Origin: Colwellia sp.
Lineage (GTDB): Bacteria > Pseudomonadota > Gammaproteobacteria > Enterobacterales > Alteromonadaceae
Assembly (NCBI GenBank): GCA_026196955.1
Contig: JAPHTO010000010.1
Location: 1-50,812 of the forward strand
DNA: 50,812 nt
Direction of reading: 5' to 3'
Below are positions 35,467 through 45,114 of this stretch, piece by piece; position 1 is the stretch's first letter, and each line of letters starts with the position of its first letter. The notes under the pieces are model-generated. The model was not told where the DNA came from. It saw nothing but the letters and a program-made list of their open reading frames with translations, and searched no databases. The translations under genes and the position numbers were made by a program.

Positions 35467-35527
35467 CTTCGACAAGCTCAGGACAAACGGGATTCAACCG
35501 ATTATTCTGAGCGCGAAGCAGTCGAAG
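35467..35527. repeat. Palindromic repeat covering the 3' end of the RND gene
   Basis: CTTCGAC (35467-35473) and GTCGAAG (35521-35527) bound the element, and GCTCAG (35476-35481) and CTGAGC (35507-35512) form an inner pair. The left half, CTTCGACAAGCTCAGGAC, is a form I recognise as a dispersed intergenic repeat in several bacterial genomes. The stop codon of the RND pump and its last few residues lie within the right half. No other copy was seen in this window. Confidence 0.6.
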
Positions 35528-38500
35528 AACCAAGCTGCAATAGACTTGGTAAGAAAATCAGCGTAAAAATAGTACTCACCCCCATTCCCCCGACAATCAC
35601 TGCCGCTATGCCACGATATAATTCAGCGCCAGCCCCCGGCACTAATAGCAAAGGTAACATGCCACAAATACTGGTGAGGGTGCTCATCAAAATTGGTCTG
35701 AGTCTTAAGCGCACAGCTTGTTCAACCGAGTCGTGACGAGATAAACCTTCTCGCTCACCCAGTCGAGTTTGGTAAACCAATAAGATAGCATTATTTACCA
35801 CAAGCCCAAGTAAAATAATAAAACCTATCATGGTGAGCAAATCAAGCGGCTGAAAAATCACCAAATTTGTTAGCTGTAAAAAACCAATACCACCAATAGT
35901 AGCAAGAGGAATAGTCAATACGACTAATAAGCTATCTTTAAACGATTGAAACAAAGCGGCCATTAATAAATAAAGGATGATCAATGCCAAAATAAAACTT
36001 TGACTCATACTGGTTAATGCTTCCGTTAATGCTTCTGCACTGCCGCGATAATTAACACTGGCTAAGCCACCGCCATCACCTACCGAATCATTCGATAAAA
36101 CGGCCATAATTGCAGGCTCTGCATTGGCTTTTATTTTGGCAATGGCTTCTTCCAAACTCAAATCATCAGGTGGAGTGACTTGTAAGGTAATGGTTCGTTG
36201 TCTATTAACTCGCCTTATAGAACTTGGCCCTGCCGTTCGAACAATATCAACTAATTCACCTACTGGCTGAATACCAGCATTAGGTGTGTATAAAGGCGTA
36301 GAAGCTAACTCTTCAGGCGACTGCCAATCGGTTGAACGTAAGAAGACATCAAGGCGTTTTTGGCCATTAAAAAAGTCTCCGACATACAAGCCTGTGCCTA
36401 ACGAACGAGAAATCGCCGCAACTTCTGAACGAGTCCAGCCGGCCTCAGCCATACGCCTTTCATTTGGGATCATGCGTAACTCTGGCTCAGCTAATGTTAA
36501 CCCTGGAGTCGGTTGAATTTGTGCCCCCGCTAACGCTTGACTAATCGCGCCATATCCTGTTTGCGCAGCTTTTAACAGGGTATCAACATCATTGCCTTGA
36601 ATATCAACATCAATACGCCTACCACCACCTAAACTTTGGAAAATTTGTGACTGTGATGCAAATGCCATGGTATCGGGGAAGCCTTGCAAAAACTCGGTAT
36701 TGATAACTTGAATAATTTTACCAATATCATTAGCATTTTCAGCGTGCCCCCCCATAAAACCAAAACTGCCAAAAAAGCCCATCCAAGTGTGCGCTATCTT
36801 AGGCTCCTTTTCTCCCGTTAAATATGGCTTTATACGACGATTAATTTCATCACTCATTTCAAAACGCGCCGCAGGATAACTCAACCCTGGAGGCGGTAAA
36901 ATAAATGCCTGAAATTGATTTTGGTTACCCTTAGGCAAGTAATCAATTTTAGGAAAAAGTAACCAGCTGCCACCAAAAGAAAGTAGCATCAAACCAAAAA
37001 TCCACATGTAGCGTTTAACTGGCGTACTGGTAATGCGCATAATACCTTGGGTAATATTACGCCACCAGTGGGCATGAGGGTCGACTTCGCTCACTTCTGT
37101 CAATAACTTTCGCGCCGCAGTAGGTAAAACAGTTACCGCAATGATTAATGACGCGACGATAGCAACAGCAATAGTAATAGCTAGATCAGCAAATAACTGC
37201 CCTGAGACAGCATCTAAAAAAGCTATAGGTAAAAAGATCGCCACAGTGGTAACCGTTGAGGCGATCAACGCTCCCCAAACTTGTGTAGCTCCTTTAAGTG
37301 AGGCATTTTCTGGGGCTTCGCCTTTTTCTCTAAGCCTGACAATATTTTCTAACACGACAATAGCCGCATCTAATACCATGCCCACCGCAAAAGCTAAGCC
37401 CGCCATAGAAATAATATTCAGCGTTCTGTTGCTGATATACATCACCACAAGCGTGATCACCAAGGAAATAGGGATAGCTAAAGCAACGATCAAGGTTGCT
37501 CTGAACTTACGTAAAAACCACCAAAGTACAATGATGGCTAAGCCCACCCCCATTAATAAGTTATTACGCACTAAATCCATAGACCGATTAATGTAGATGG
37601 TTTCATCTGACATTTGGATCATTTGCAAGCCAACTCGTTTTAATGGGCCTTCATTCAACTCATTCATAGCCGACTGTAATCTGGCCATGACTTCAATAAC
37701 ATTAACCCCTTGCTCTGCTTGCGCATTCATAGCAATGGCAGGCTCACCATCAAGCGTTAAAATACCTGTTCGGTCTTGCAGTGCTTGTTCAACAACTGCA
37801 ACATCGCGTAATAAGATAGGTTGTCCATCACGCCATTCCAACACCATTTCACCTAGCTGCTTAGCGCCATATTTACCAGAAAACCTTAACGTGTACTTTC
37901 TTCGACCGACTTCATTGAAGCCACCCGAGGTATCACTATTATTGGCTAATGTTTCAGCCAACTCAGGAATATTTAATCCTAAAGCTGCTGCTTTATAGGG
38001 GTCAAAAGTCACTCTTAATTCAGACTTTAAGCCACCAAAAGCATTGGTTTTTGAAATACCCGCAACACGCTCTATACGGGTTTGAATAACCTCTTCCACA
38101 TAGTCTTGGTAACTCACGATATCGCGTTTATTATCAGATAAAGGCTTTAACGCAAACCATGCGATAGCATCAAAAGTTCTATCACCACCAACAGAAATAA
38201 CAGGCTCAGTTGAGTCCGCAGGATAATTGGGCACCTGATTTAATGCGCTCATCACATCAATTAATGCCCGTTCTAAATTCACGCCAGATTTATAGCGTAA
38301 GGTGATATTACCTTGACCTTGATTAGAGCTTGAGGTGAGTAACTCTAATCCTTGCAAGCCTTTTAAGACATCTTCTTGGCGTTCAATAATTTCAGCTTCC
38401 ATTTCTTCAGGCGCTGCTGAACGCCATCCCGTAGAAATGCTGATTTCTGGTTTACTAATATCTGGTGTCAGTTGTACCGGCAATTTAAATAAACTAATGG

Positions 38501-38576
38501 CACCAAATAAGGCAACTAATAGAACAGCAACAATAACCGCAGTAGGGTTTTTAAGTGCTGGCGCTGTTAAATTCAT
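35502..38576 (-). CDS. RND family efflux permease (inner-membrane proton antiporter)
   Basis: A 1024-residue pump of the hydrophobe/amphiphile-efflux RND type. There are twelve membrane helices in the usual 1+5+1+5 arrangement, with two large periplasmic loops. The start ATG shares one base with the stop of the adaptor gene (TAATG). In helix 4 the motif reads GMVLDAAIVVLEN, where AcrB has two aspartates (DD), so only the first is kept. In helix 10 LVVNNAILLVY has Asn where AcrB has the essential Lys. The proton relay therefore differs from AcrB, as in some other RND clades. The last residues (SSTASRSE) are encoded by a palindromic repeat. TolC is the likely outer-membrane partner. Substrate unknown. 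Confidence 0.92.
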   Translation of the reverse strand: MNLTAPALKNPTAVIVAVLLVALFGAISLFKLPVQLTPDISKPEISISTGWRSAAPEEMEAEIIERQEDVLKGLQGLELLTSSSNQGQGNITLRYKSGVNLERALIDVMSALNQVPNYPADSTEPVISVGGDRTFDAIAWFALKPLSDNKRDIVSYQDYVEEVIQTRIERVAGISKTNAFGGLKSELRVTFDPYKAAALGLNIPELAETLANNSDTSGGFNEVGRRKYTLRFSGKYGAKQLGEMVLEWRDGQPILLRDVAVVEQALQDRTGILTLDGEPAIAMNAQAEQGVNVIEVMARLQSAMNELNEGPLKRVGLQMIQMSDETIYINRSMDLVRNNLLMGVGLAIIVLWWFLRKFRATLIVALAIPISLVITLVVMYISNRTLNIISMAGLAFAVGMVLDAAIVVLENIVRLREKGEAPENASLKGATQVWGALIASTVTTVAIFLPIAFLDAVSGQLFADLAITIAVAIVASLIIAVTVLPTAARKLLTEVSEVDPHAHWWRNITQGIMRITSTPVKRYMWIFGLMLLSFGGSWLLFPKIDYLPKGNQNQFQAFILPPPGLSYPAARFEMSDEINRRIKPYLTGEKEPKIAHTWMGFFGSFGFMGGHAENANDIGKIIQVINTEFLQGFPDTMAFASQSQIFQSLGGGRRIDVDIQGNDVDTLLKAAQTGYGAISQALAGAQIQPTPGLTLAEPELRMIPNERRMAEAGWTRSEVAAISRSLGTGLYVGDFFNGQKRLDVFLRSTDWQSPEELASTPLYTPNAGIQPVGELVDIVRTAGPSSIRRVNRQRTITLQVTPPDDLSLEEAIAKIKANAEPAIMAVLSNDSVGDGGGLASVNYRGSAEALTEALTSMSQSFILALIILYLLMAALFQSFKDSLLVVLTIPLATIGGIGFLQLTNLVIFQPLDLLTMIGFIILLGLVVNNAILLVYQTRLGEREGLSRHDSVEQAVRLRLRPILMSTLTSICGMLPLLLVPGAGAELYRGIAAVIVGGMGVSTIFTLIFLPSLLQLGSSTASRSE

Positions 38577-39673
38577 TATTTACCACCTGAAATAAGCGCA
38601 CTATTGTTATTTTTAATGGCAACACCCTGCCCGTTTTGTAAGCGCTCTGCGCCACGAATAACGATTAGATCACCGTCATTAATCTCAGTCGTTGATAAAG
38701 CGCTTGAAATAGCGACCAAATCATCCATACCGACACCCACTTCAACAGGTATCTGCTCCGCTACTGATTCTTTGTCTGTTTTATTCACGCGAAAAACACT
38801 GATGCCTTCACGGCGTAAAACAAGTGCATCGCGAGGTACAGCCAATGCCAAAGTACTTGGGCCATTAGCCACCTTGGCTTTAATATTTAAACCAATTGGC
38901 CAATCAAACGTTGACATGTCGAGGCGAACTTCCATTAAGTGAGAGCGAGCATTCGCAACCGGCACTATGGTTTTAATGCTTGCTTTACCTGTGCCTAACG
39001 GCGACTCAATGGCTAATTCTTTAGCTTGCTTTAAAAACTGATAAGCAACAATCGGGGCAAATACTGTCGCTTCACTATTTTCCGTTTCAACTAAGCGCAC
39101 AATAGCACTGCCATTGTTAATATACTCGCCTAAACTGGCGATACGTTGTGCAACAATACCAGAAAATGGAGCTTTAACTTGTGTATAAGCTAAGTCTTGC
39201 TCTGTTCTAGCTAATCTTGCTTTAGCAGCAATGACATCGCCTTTAGCGATATCACGTTCAGAAATAGTTTTATCAAGCTCTGTTGCGGGCGATAATTTTT
39301 GCTTAACTAGTTGCGTTTTTCGCTTTACTTCCGCCTCTAAAAAGAGCAAGTGTGATTGGCTATTTAAGACATTGGCTTGTTCTTCTTTAAATTGAATTTT
39401 CAACTGTTTGTCATCAATACGAGCAATTACATCACCTTTGTTCACCCGCGCGCCAATAGCAGATAAACTTATTAGTCGACCCGATATTTCCGCGGCAATA
39501 TCAGAGTCATTTTGACTAACAACAGTACCCGACACCCATACAACTGGCGCGAGTAATGTCATTTTTGCTTTGACCACATTGACATTAGCCGGTGGAAACT
39601 GTTGCGCTAAAACGCCTTGAGTAAAAGAGCAATATAAAGTGATTAAAAAAAAGATTTTTGTGATTTTTTTCAT
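38576..39673 (-). CDS. RND efflux periplasmic adaptor (membrane fusion protein)
   Basis: A 365-residue adaptor. The signal peptide ends VLAQQ near residue 24. A barrel-sandwich half (GTVVSQNDSDIAAEISGRLISL), a helical hairpin (about 85-150, with QFKEEQANVLNSQSHLLFLE and ELDKTISERDIAKG), and the second half AYTQVKAPFSGIVAQRIASLGEYI near 163 follow. Beta-barrel and membrane-proximal domains follow in turn. It links the downstream RND permease to an outer-membrane channel. The hairpin is short, as in RND adaptors that dock on TolC-type channels. It is transcribed with the pump; no local regulator is seen. Confidence 0.92.
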   Translation of the reverse strand: MKKITKIFFLITLYCSFTQGVLAQQFPPANVNVVKAKMTLLAPVVWVSGTVVSQNDSDIAAEISGRLISLSAIGARVNKGDVIARIDDKQLKIQFKEEQANVLNSQSHLLFLEAEVKRKTQLVKQKLSPATELDKTISERDIAKGDVIAAKARLARTEQDLAYTQVKAPFSGIVAQRIASLGEYINNGSAIVRLVETENSEATVFAPIVAYQFLKQAKELAIESPLGTGKASIKTIVPVANARSHLMEVRLDMSTFDWPIGLNIKAKVANGPSTLALAVPRDALVLRREGISVFRVNKTDKESVAEQIPVEVGVGMDDLVAISSALSTTEINDGDLIVIRGAERLQNGQGVAIKNNNSALISGGK

Positions 39674-39704
39674 GAAGTTCCTGACACGAATAAGTTATTT
39701 ATTA

Positions 39705-40313
39705 TTAATTAATTTTAGTTGATATTTTACTTTCAGTTCCTTTAAGCAATCGAATGATATTGTCTTTATGACGAAATATAATTAAACCGCTCAACATCAA
39801 CGTAGGGTATACATACAAGGGTTTCAGTAATAATACATACAAGGGCGCTATCGACACCGTAACAATAGCCGCTAAGCTAGAATATTTAGTTAACTTAGCC
39901 ACCCCCACCCAGGTAATAATTAATAAAGCACCTAGATCTAATCCAATGGGGAGCAAGGCTCCTAAAGCTGTCGCGACCGCTTTACCCCCTTGAAAGTTAA
40001 AAAATATCGGGTACATATGCCCTAAACAAGCAAAAACACCAATAGCACCAAGATATAAAGGCTCTTTTTCACCGAGGTGTGAATATAAAAAATAAGCGCC
40101 CCAAACTGGAATAGTGCCTTTTAAAATATCAAAAAATAATACTGAAGCTGCTGTTAATTTATTGCTAATTCTCAAGACATTGGTTGCACCTGGGTTGCGA
40201 GAGCCAGTAGTACGCGGATCAGGTAAACCTAGTAACTTACATATTAAAATTGCACTCGAAATCGAACCTATCAAATAAGCAGCAATAATCAGGGCAAGCG
40301 TTAATAGCAACAT
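39705..40313 (-). CDS. plsY: Glycerol-3-phosphate acyltransferase PlsY
   Basis: PlsY uses acyl-phosphate to acylate glycerol-3-phosphate, the first step of phospholipid synthesis, in the inner membrane. The conserved loops are [21 protein letters not shown], then [12 protein letters not shown], a second loop with [21 protein letters not shown], and the closing [12 protein letters not shown]. The frame is open to 40352. The internal ATG at 40313 gives 202 residues and aligns with E. coli PlsY (205), so I prefer it, though neither start has a clear ribosome-binding site. It is divergent from folB. Confidence 0.94.
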   Translation of the reverse strand: MLLLTLALIIAAYLIGSISSAILICKLLGLPDPRTTGSRNPGATNVLRISNKLTAASVLFFDILKGTIPVWGAYFLYSHLGEKEPLYLGAIGVFACLGHMYPIFFNFQGGKAVATALGALLPIGLDLGALLIITWVGVAKLTKYSSLAAIVTVSIAPLYVLLLKPLYVYPTLMLSGLIIFRHKDNIIRLLKGTESKISTKIN

Positions 40314-40438
40314 AGTGAGAAAAATTATCAAAAAATTTACAATATTCTTCATTCTATCTTGTTATCTGCTAGTTTTTCTACTGCCACGCAGGTAAACTCG
40401 CTTTTTATTTTGTAAAAATTATTATTAACAGGCAAAAA

Positions 40439-40810
40439 ATGGACAAGGTTTTTATTAAAGGTTTACACATTCAAACCACCATTGGATTTTTTCAATGGGA
40501 AAAAGAAATAAAGCAAACACTTGTGATAGATGTAGCTATGGCCTGGGATACAGCCAAAGCAGCGGTTAATGATGAATTAGCAAAAACCTTAGATTATGCT
40601 GAAATTTCAACCGCCATAGCAGCATTTGCTAATGAAAACCCTGTAGATCTATTAGAAACATTAGCTGAGCGCATGGCTGAATTTTTAATGACGCAATACC
40701 ATATTCCGTGGTTACAACTTAGTATTGGCAAGCCTGGTGCTGTACACAATGCCGATACTGTAGGTGTTGAAATTGAACGCGGTCACCTTCCTCAAAATCA
40801 AGCAAGCTAA
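40439..40810 (+). CDS. folB: Dihydroneopterin aldolase FolB
   Basis: FolB converts dihydroneopterin to 6-hydroxymethyl-dihydropterin in folate synthesis. The 123 residues match E. coli (122): DKVFIKGLHIQTTIGFFQWE at the start, LDYAEISTAI near 55, LLETLAERMAEF near 74-85 with the active-site Glu, and SIGKPGAVHNADTVGVEI near 99-116. Its stop codon shares a base with the folK start, so the two folate genes are coupled. Confidence 0.96.
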   Translation: MDKVFIKGLHIQTTIGFFQWEKEIKQTLVIDVAMAWDTAKAAVNDELAKTLDYAEISTAIAAFANENPVDLLETLAERMAEFLMTQYHIPWLQLSIGKPGAVHNADTVGVEIERGHLPQNQAS

Positions 40811-41307
40811 TGGCTGAAATTTATATATCATTAGGTAGTAATGTTGAACGAGATTACCACGTTAAACACGGCCTTGAAGCACTGGCAAACGCCTTTGAGT
40901 TACCTTTTCAATCACTCAAATTGTCATCATTATTTGAAAGTGAAGCGATAGGATTTAGCGGCAAACCTTTTTACAATATGGTCGTTGGGTTAACCTGTAA
41001 ACACAGTGTTGAACAAGTAACCACTATATTACGCAATATCGAAGTGCAATATGGTCGTAGTGTTAATGCAAAAAAGTTCAGTCCACGCACTTTAGATCTC
41101 GATTTATTATTATATGATGATTTGATCTGCGAAGCACCTGCACAACTACCCCGTGATGAAATAGACAAGAATGCCTTTGTACTGTGGCCGCTATGCGAAA
41201 TAGCACCCGATTTAATTCATCCAACAGTAGGTAAAAGTTATCGAAGCCTCTGGGCGAGTTATGACAAAACACAGCAACAATTACACATTGTTGAACAATG
41301 TTGGTGA
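40810..41307 (+). CDS. folK: 2-amino-4-hydroxy-6-hydroxymethyldihydropteridine pyrophosphokinase FolK
   Basis: FolK transfers pyrophosphate from ATP to the FolB product, the next step of folate synthesis. The 165-residue protein has YISLGSNVERDYHV at the N-terminus, NIEVQYGRS near 75, and the metal/ATP motif PRTLDLDLLLYDD near 91-103, with WPLCEIAPDLIHP near 127. It overlaps folB by one base. Confidence 0.96.
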   Translation: MAEIYISLGSNVERDYHVKHGLEALANAFELPFQSLKLSSLFESEAIGFSGKPFYNMVVGLTCKHSVEQVTTILRNIEVQYGRSVNAKKFSPRTLDLDLLLYDDLICEAPAQLPRDEIDKNAFVLWPLCEIAPDLIHPTVGKSYRSLWASYDKTQQQLHIVEQCW

Positions 41308-41378
41308 TCATATTGATCAACCTAACACTATTTAGTACTACCCATTAAAGAATACTATTTAAGAAAGCGAAGGAATAC

Positions 41379-42212
41379 ATGACAACATTAGAAATAATTA
41401 TTCTGGCATTACTACAAGGATTAACAGAATTCTTACCTATTTCCAGCTCTGCACATTTGATCTTACCCTCACAAATTTTACACTGGAAAGACCAAGGGTT
41501 AGGTTTTGATGTTGCTGTACATGTGGGAACTTTACTTGCGGTTATGCTCTACTTTCGAAAAGAATTAGGGGCAATGACAGTAGCTTGGTTAGGCTCTATT
41601 AATATTGGTCCAGCGAAAGGGACTAATGACGGCCAAGTTAATTTTGAAGGAAAGCTTGCTTGGTGGATTATTTTTGCCACCATTCCCGCAGGCTTATTTG
41701 GCCTGTTGGGTAAAGACTTTATTGAAGCGCATTTACGCTCAGCGTTAGTCATTGCTGCAACCACACTATTATTTGGCTTTTTATTAGGGTTCGCTGATGT
41801 AAAAGCAGGCCATAGAAAAAGCCATAAGCCCATGGAAAAACTCGGACTAAAAGGCGCAATGCTCATAGGTTTAGCACAAGCGGTGGCACTGATCCCTGGG
41901 ACTTCGCGCTCAGGTATTACAATGACAATAGGGCTGTTGTTAGGCTTATCACGTGATAATGCCGCTCGTTTCTCTTTCTTACTGTCAATACCAGCCATTG
42001 CTATGGCGGGTAGTTATTTAACGCTAAAATTAGTGTTATCAACCGAAGCGGTAGACTGGCAAGCCATTGGTCTAGGTAGTTTACTGGCGTTTGTAAGTGC
42101 TTACGCTTGTATTCATTACTTTCTTATTCTATTAAATAAACTAGGCATGATGCCTTTTGTTATATATCGCTTAGTTTTAGGTGCCGGCTTATTATGGTTT
42201 GTGCTAGCTTAA
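41379..42212 (+). CDS. uppP: Undecaprenyl-diphosphate phosphatase UppP (BacA)
   Basis: UppP recycles undecaprenyl diphosphate to the monophosphate lipid carrier for peptidoglycan and other polymers. The 277-residue membrane protein has about eight helices, the N-terminal motif [15 protein letters not shown] (about 15-29) and the phosphate-binding motif [20 protein letters not shown] near 174-193. AAGGA lies before the start. It follows folK by 71 bases. Loss or overexpression in other species alters bacitracin sensitivity. Confidence 0.97.
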   Translation: MTTLEIIILALLQGLTEFLPISSSAHLILPSQILHWKDQGLGFDVAVHVGTLLAVMLYFRKELGAMTVAWLGSINIGPAKGTNDGQVNFEGKLAWWIIFATIPAGLFGLLGKDFIEAHLRSALVIAATTLLFGFLLGFADVKAGHRKSHKPMEKLGLKGAMLIGLAQAVALIPGTSRSGITMTIGLLLGLSRDNAARFSFLLSIPAIAMAGSYLTLKLVLSTEAVDWQAIGLGSLLAFVSAYACIHYFLILLNKLGMMPFVIYRLVLGAGLLWFVLA

Positions 42213-42251
42213 TCTAAGTACGGTTAATACTTTAGTTAAACGAAATAAAAT

Positions 42252-43106
42252 GTGAATTCAAATATGATTGCAATAACCTTAGAAAACTTCCAGCAAGTTA
42301 TTCTGGAAGAGTCCAAAAATAAATTAGTCTTAGTGGCATTTTGGGCAGAGCAAATACCTGAGAGTGTCGAGCTAAAAAACCAATTAGCGGCAAAAGTTTC
42401 CCCTTTTCCAGAGCAGATGCTCATGGCGACTGTTGATTGCCAAACACAGCAGCAAATTGCCCAACAATTTGGCATTCAAGGTTTACCAACAGCGGTGCTC
42501 GTCAAAGATGGTCAACCTATAGATGGAGTATCTGGGCCACAAACAGATGAAACTGTTGCCACTTTCTTGGATAAGCACTTACCTAAGCAAGAAGACTTAC
42601 TCCTTGCTCAAACACAAACTTTATTAACAGAAAATAAACTCAATGATGCATTAAATATCATCACTCAGGCTTATCAACTAGATGGTGAGCGTGCAGATAT
42701 AAAGCTTGTACTTGCTGATGTAAGCATTCAATTGGGGAAAACCGATGATGCTCAAACATTACTCGATAGCATTATGATGGTCGATCAAGACAGCTATTAC
42801 CAAGCACTACTAGCAAAGCTAGAGCTTGCTAGCCAAGCCGCTAATTCCCCTGAAATTCAAGCACTTGAAGCTGAGCTTGCCAATAAACCAAATGATGTTG
42901 AAATTCAGCACCAGCTTGCTGCTCAGTATAGTCAAGTTAATCGTCATGAAGATGCATTAAAAATATTATTTCGGTTAGTGCAAGCGGGCGAGGCAGATAG
43001 CAAAGAAAAAAGTAAAGAGTTGTTTTTAGATGTGCTTAAAGCCCTGCCTGATGGTGACGCGCTAGCAACTAAGTATCGTCGTAAGCTTTATACCTTGATG
43101 TATTAG
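42252..43106 (+). CDS. cnoX: CnoX (YbbN) chaperedoxin: thioredoxin-like domain plus TPR
   Basis: CnoX protects proteins from aggregation under oxidants and hands them to GroEL or DnaK. The 284 residues equal the length in E. coli. The N-terminal thioredoxin fold (about 5-108) has LVAFWAEQIPES where a redox thioredoxin has WCxxC, so no redox pair is present; VDCQTQQQIAQQFGIQGLPTAVLVKDGQ keeps the rest of the fold. TPR-like helices fill about 115-284 and end RRKLYTLMY. The GTG start at 42252 aligns better with E. coli; ATG at 42264 is possible. Chaperone activity in this organism is inferred from the family. Confidence 0.88.
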   Translation: MNSNMIAITLENFQQVILEESKNKLVLVAFWAEQIPESVELKNQLAAKVSPFPEQMLMATVDCQTQQQIAQQFGIQGLPTAVLVKDGQPIDGVSGPQTDETVATFLDKHLPKQEDLLLAQTQTLLTENKLNDALNIITQAYQLDGERADIKLVLADVSIQLGKTDDAQTLLDSIMMVDQDSYYQALLAKLELASQAANSPEIQALEAELANKPNDVEIQHQLAAQYSQVNRHEDALKILFRLVQAGEADSKEKSKELFLDVLKALPDGDALATKYRRKLYTLMY

Positions 43107-43123
43107 TTAAAAAAGAAAACCAT

Positions 43124-43162
43124 CGAGTTACGAACAGAGAAAAATAAGCGCTTCGTAACTCG
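43124..43162. terminator. Hairpin between convergent cnoX and zapE
   Basis: CGAGTTACGAA and TTCGTAACTCG form an 11-base stem with a 17-base loop. On the minus strand it is followed by a T-rich stretch (GGTTTTCTTTTTT), so it may terminate zapE; it could also serve cnoX weakly. Confidence 0.55.
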
Positions 43163-43184
43163 CTCCACGTTGCAAATAACTATA

Positions 43185-44300
43185 TTAGGGTAAGTGTTCA
43201 CTTGCCAAATAGTCATGCGATTGCATTTCTTGTAAGCGACTCAAGCAGCGCTTAAACTCAAAAGCAAGGTTTCCACCCGTGTATAAGTCTTCTAACGGCG
43301 CTTCAGCTGACATAATAAGCTTTACATTTCGCTCGTAAAATTCATCCACTAAGGCAATAAAGCGCCGAGTGCTATCATCACTTTCTCGCCCCATTTGTTT
43401 AACATTTGCCATTAATACTGTGTTGTAAAGCTGGCTGATTTCCATATAATCACTTTGGCTGCGAGCACTTTCACAAAGCACTGAAAAATCAAAATAAACC
43501 ACACCATCAGACACACAAACCGTGGGCAATTGACGGTTATTAATTTCAATATCAACACCTTCTTTGCCTACTTCACAAGAAAGTTGCTTGAAGTAATGAT
43601 GCAAATTTTCATCGGCTTGCTTATCAAGCGGATAATGATAAATCTCAGCTTGCTCTAAAGTACGTAAGCGATAATCAACACCACTATCAACATTAACTAT
43701 CTCAGTATGTTCATTAATCAATTTAATCGCCGGTAGAAAGCGCTCTCGTTGTAAGCCATTGCGGTAAAGCTCATCGGGAATAATATTTGACGTCGCCACT
43801 AAAGTGACATTATAGGCAAATAACTCTTCAAATAAGGTGCCTAAAATCATCGCATCCGTGATATCTGAAACAAAAAACTCATCAAAGCAAATGATACGCG
43901 TCTCACTTGCAAACTTCTTAGCAATAATTTTCAGCGGATCAGATTGACCTGTCAGTTCCTTTAATTCTTGATGAACTCTATGCATAAAGCGGTGAAAATG
44001 CACACGCATTTTATTTTTAAAGGGCAAACAGTCATAAAAAGTATCAACTAAGTACGTTTTCCCTCGACCAACGCCGCCCCAAAAGTACAAACCTTTTATT
44101 GGTTTTATTTCAGGTTTCGCATAAACTTTTTTCCAGCGATTGAGCACTTTTTTAAAGGTAGACACTTCAACAGGCTTAGCTTGAAGATCTTCGTATAAGC
44201 GCTGTAATTGGTTTACTGCATTTTCTTGGGCAGCATCAAACAGAAAATCATCTTGTGTTAAATCTTGCTTATACTTTTCAATAGGGGAAAGTTTTATCAT
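43185..44300 (-). CDS. zapE: Cell division ATPase ZapE (AFG1-like)
   Basis: ZapE is an AFG1-family P-loop ATPase that associates with FtsZ rings. The 371-residue length is close to E. coli (375). The Walker A motif is GLYFWGGVGRGKTYLVDTFY near 86-105. FHRFMHRVH follows near 118, and the Walker B motif is IICFDEFFVSDITDAMIL near 152. VATSNIIPDELYRNGLQRERFLP near 186 and ALVDEFYERNVKL near 328 are also family features. It is divergent from zapG and degQ-degS, the E. coli arrangement. Confidence 0.95.
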   Translation of the reverse strand: MIKLSPIEKYKQDLTQDDFLFDAAQENAVNQLQRLYEDLQAKPVEVSTFKKVLNRWKKVYAKPEIKPIKGLYFWGGVGRGKTYLVDTFYDCLPFKNKMRVHFHRFMHRVHQELKELTGQSDPLKIIAKKFASETRIICFDEFFVSDITDAMILGTLFEELFAYNVTLVATSNIIPDELYRNGLQRERFLPAIKLINEHTEIVNVDSGVDYRLRTLEQAEIYHYPLDKQADENLHHYFKQLSCEVGKEGVDIEINNRQLPTVCVSDGVVYFDFSVLCESARSQSDYMEISQLYNTVLMANVKQMGRESDDSTRRFIALVDEFYERNVKLIMSAEAPLEDLYTGGNLAFEFKRCLSRLQEMQSHDYLASEHLP

Positions 44301-44515
44301 GAAAGAGCCATATTAATTGGGTATTTTGTTGCTAGTAGCGGATTGAAAAGAATGATCATTCCCTTATTGAAATCAATAACGCAGTATATATGCCTTTAAA
44401 CTCGTCTCTTGAGGTAATATGGGTATAAACATTGTCTAAATAATATTGTAAACTATCAAGGCAGCACTTTTTTACTTTTTTTTAATTTTATTTCCAATAG
44501 ACCTAAGGTAACCCT

Positions 44516-44971
44516 ATGACCGTAGTAACTGCATTAATTATTTTTGTTGTTGGCAGCATTGTTGGCTTTTTTGTGAACCATTTTTTGTCGTCATCAAATC
44601 AAGAGCAACGTAAACTAGCTGAACAAGTGAATAAAAGCGAAGCGGCATTAGCCCAATATAAACTTGATGTTTCCGATCACTTAGCAAGCTCAGCTAAATT
44701 ATTAGAACAAATGAATTCAACTTGCCAAACAGCAATGAAGCAAATGGAAGAAAGTACTCAGCTATTGCAAAAAGCAACAACAACGGATGTTGAAGGTATG
44801 CCGTTCTTTTCTCAAGAGACACAGCAGCAACTTGCCCAGACAGCGGGTTTAAGACACCCAAAACGTTCCAGCAAGAATGTTGAATCAGCCACAGAAGCAC
44901 CGCTAGATTACTCAGGTCAAGCCAGTGGGTTATTTATTGATGAAAAACAACGTGTTTCAGGCGCAGAGTAA
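44516..44971 (+). CDS. zapG: ZapG (YhcB, DUF1043) membrane-anchored division/envelope protein
   Basis: A 151-residue protein with one N-terminal membrane helix (about 4-24, VVTALIIFVVGSIVGFFVNHF). A coiled coil (about 30-90) and a disordered tail follow. The GSIVGF motif and the coiled coil are those of YhcB, which links cell division, envelope growth and cell width in E. coli. It lies in the conserved zapE-zapG-degQ-degS block. No catalytic site is present. Confidence 0.9.
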   Translation: MTVVTALIIFVVGSIVGFFVNHFLSSSNQEQRKLAEQVNKSEAALAQYKLDVSDHLASSAKLLEQMNSTCQTAMKQMEESTQLLQKATTTDVEGMPFFSQETQQQLAQTAGLRHPKRSSKNVESATEAPLDYSGQASGLFIDEKQRVSGAE

Positions 44972-45011
44972 ACTGGTTAAAATAATCAGTTAGAAATATA
45001 GTGTTACAAAT

Positions 45012-45046
45012 AGCAAACTAACTAGGCTGAACTTAGTGAGTTTGCT
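45012..45046 (+). terminator. Weak hairpin between zapG and degQ
   Basis: AGCAAACT and AGTTTGCT form an 8-base stem that can be extended after a mismatch. The trailing TATGTCTATTTT is only partly T-rich. It may end zapG transcription inefficiently. Confidence 0.4.
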
Positions 45047-45114
45047 TATGTCTATTTTGGAGTATGTATTTACCTGTATGGTAATAGTTTTTAGTTTTAG
45101 GAGAACCCTTCCAT

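Noticed and set aside
37141..37998. Two adjacent plus-strand frames inside the RND gene
   Set aside because: They are antisense shadows of a well-conserved pump sequence.
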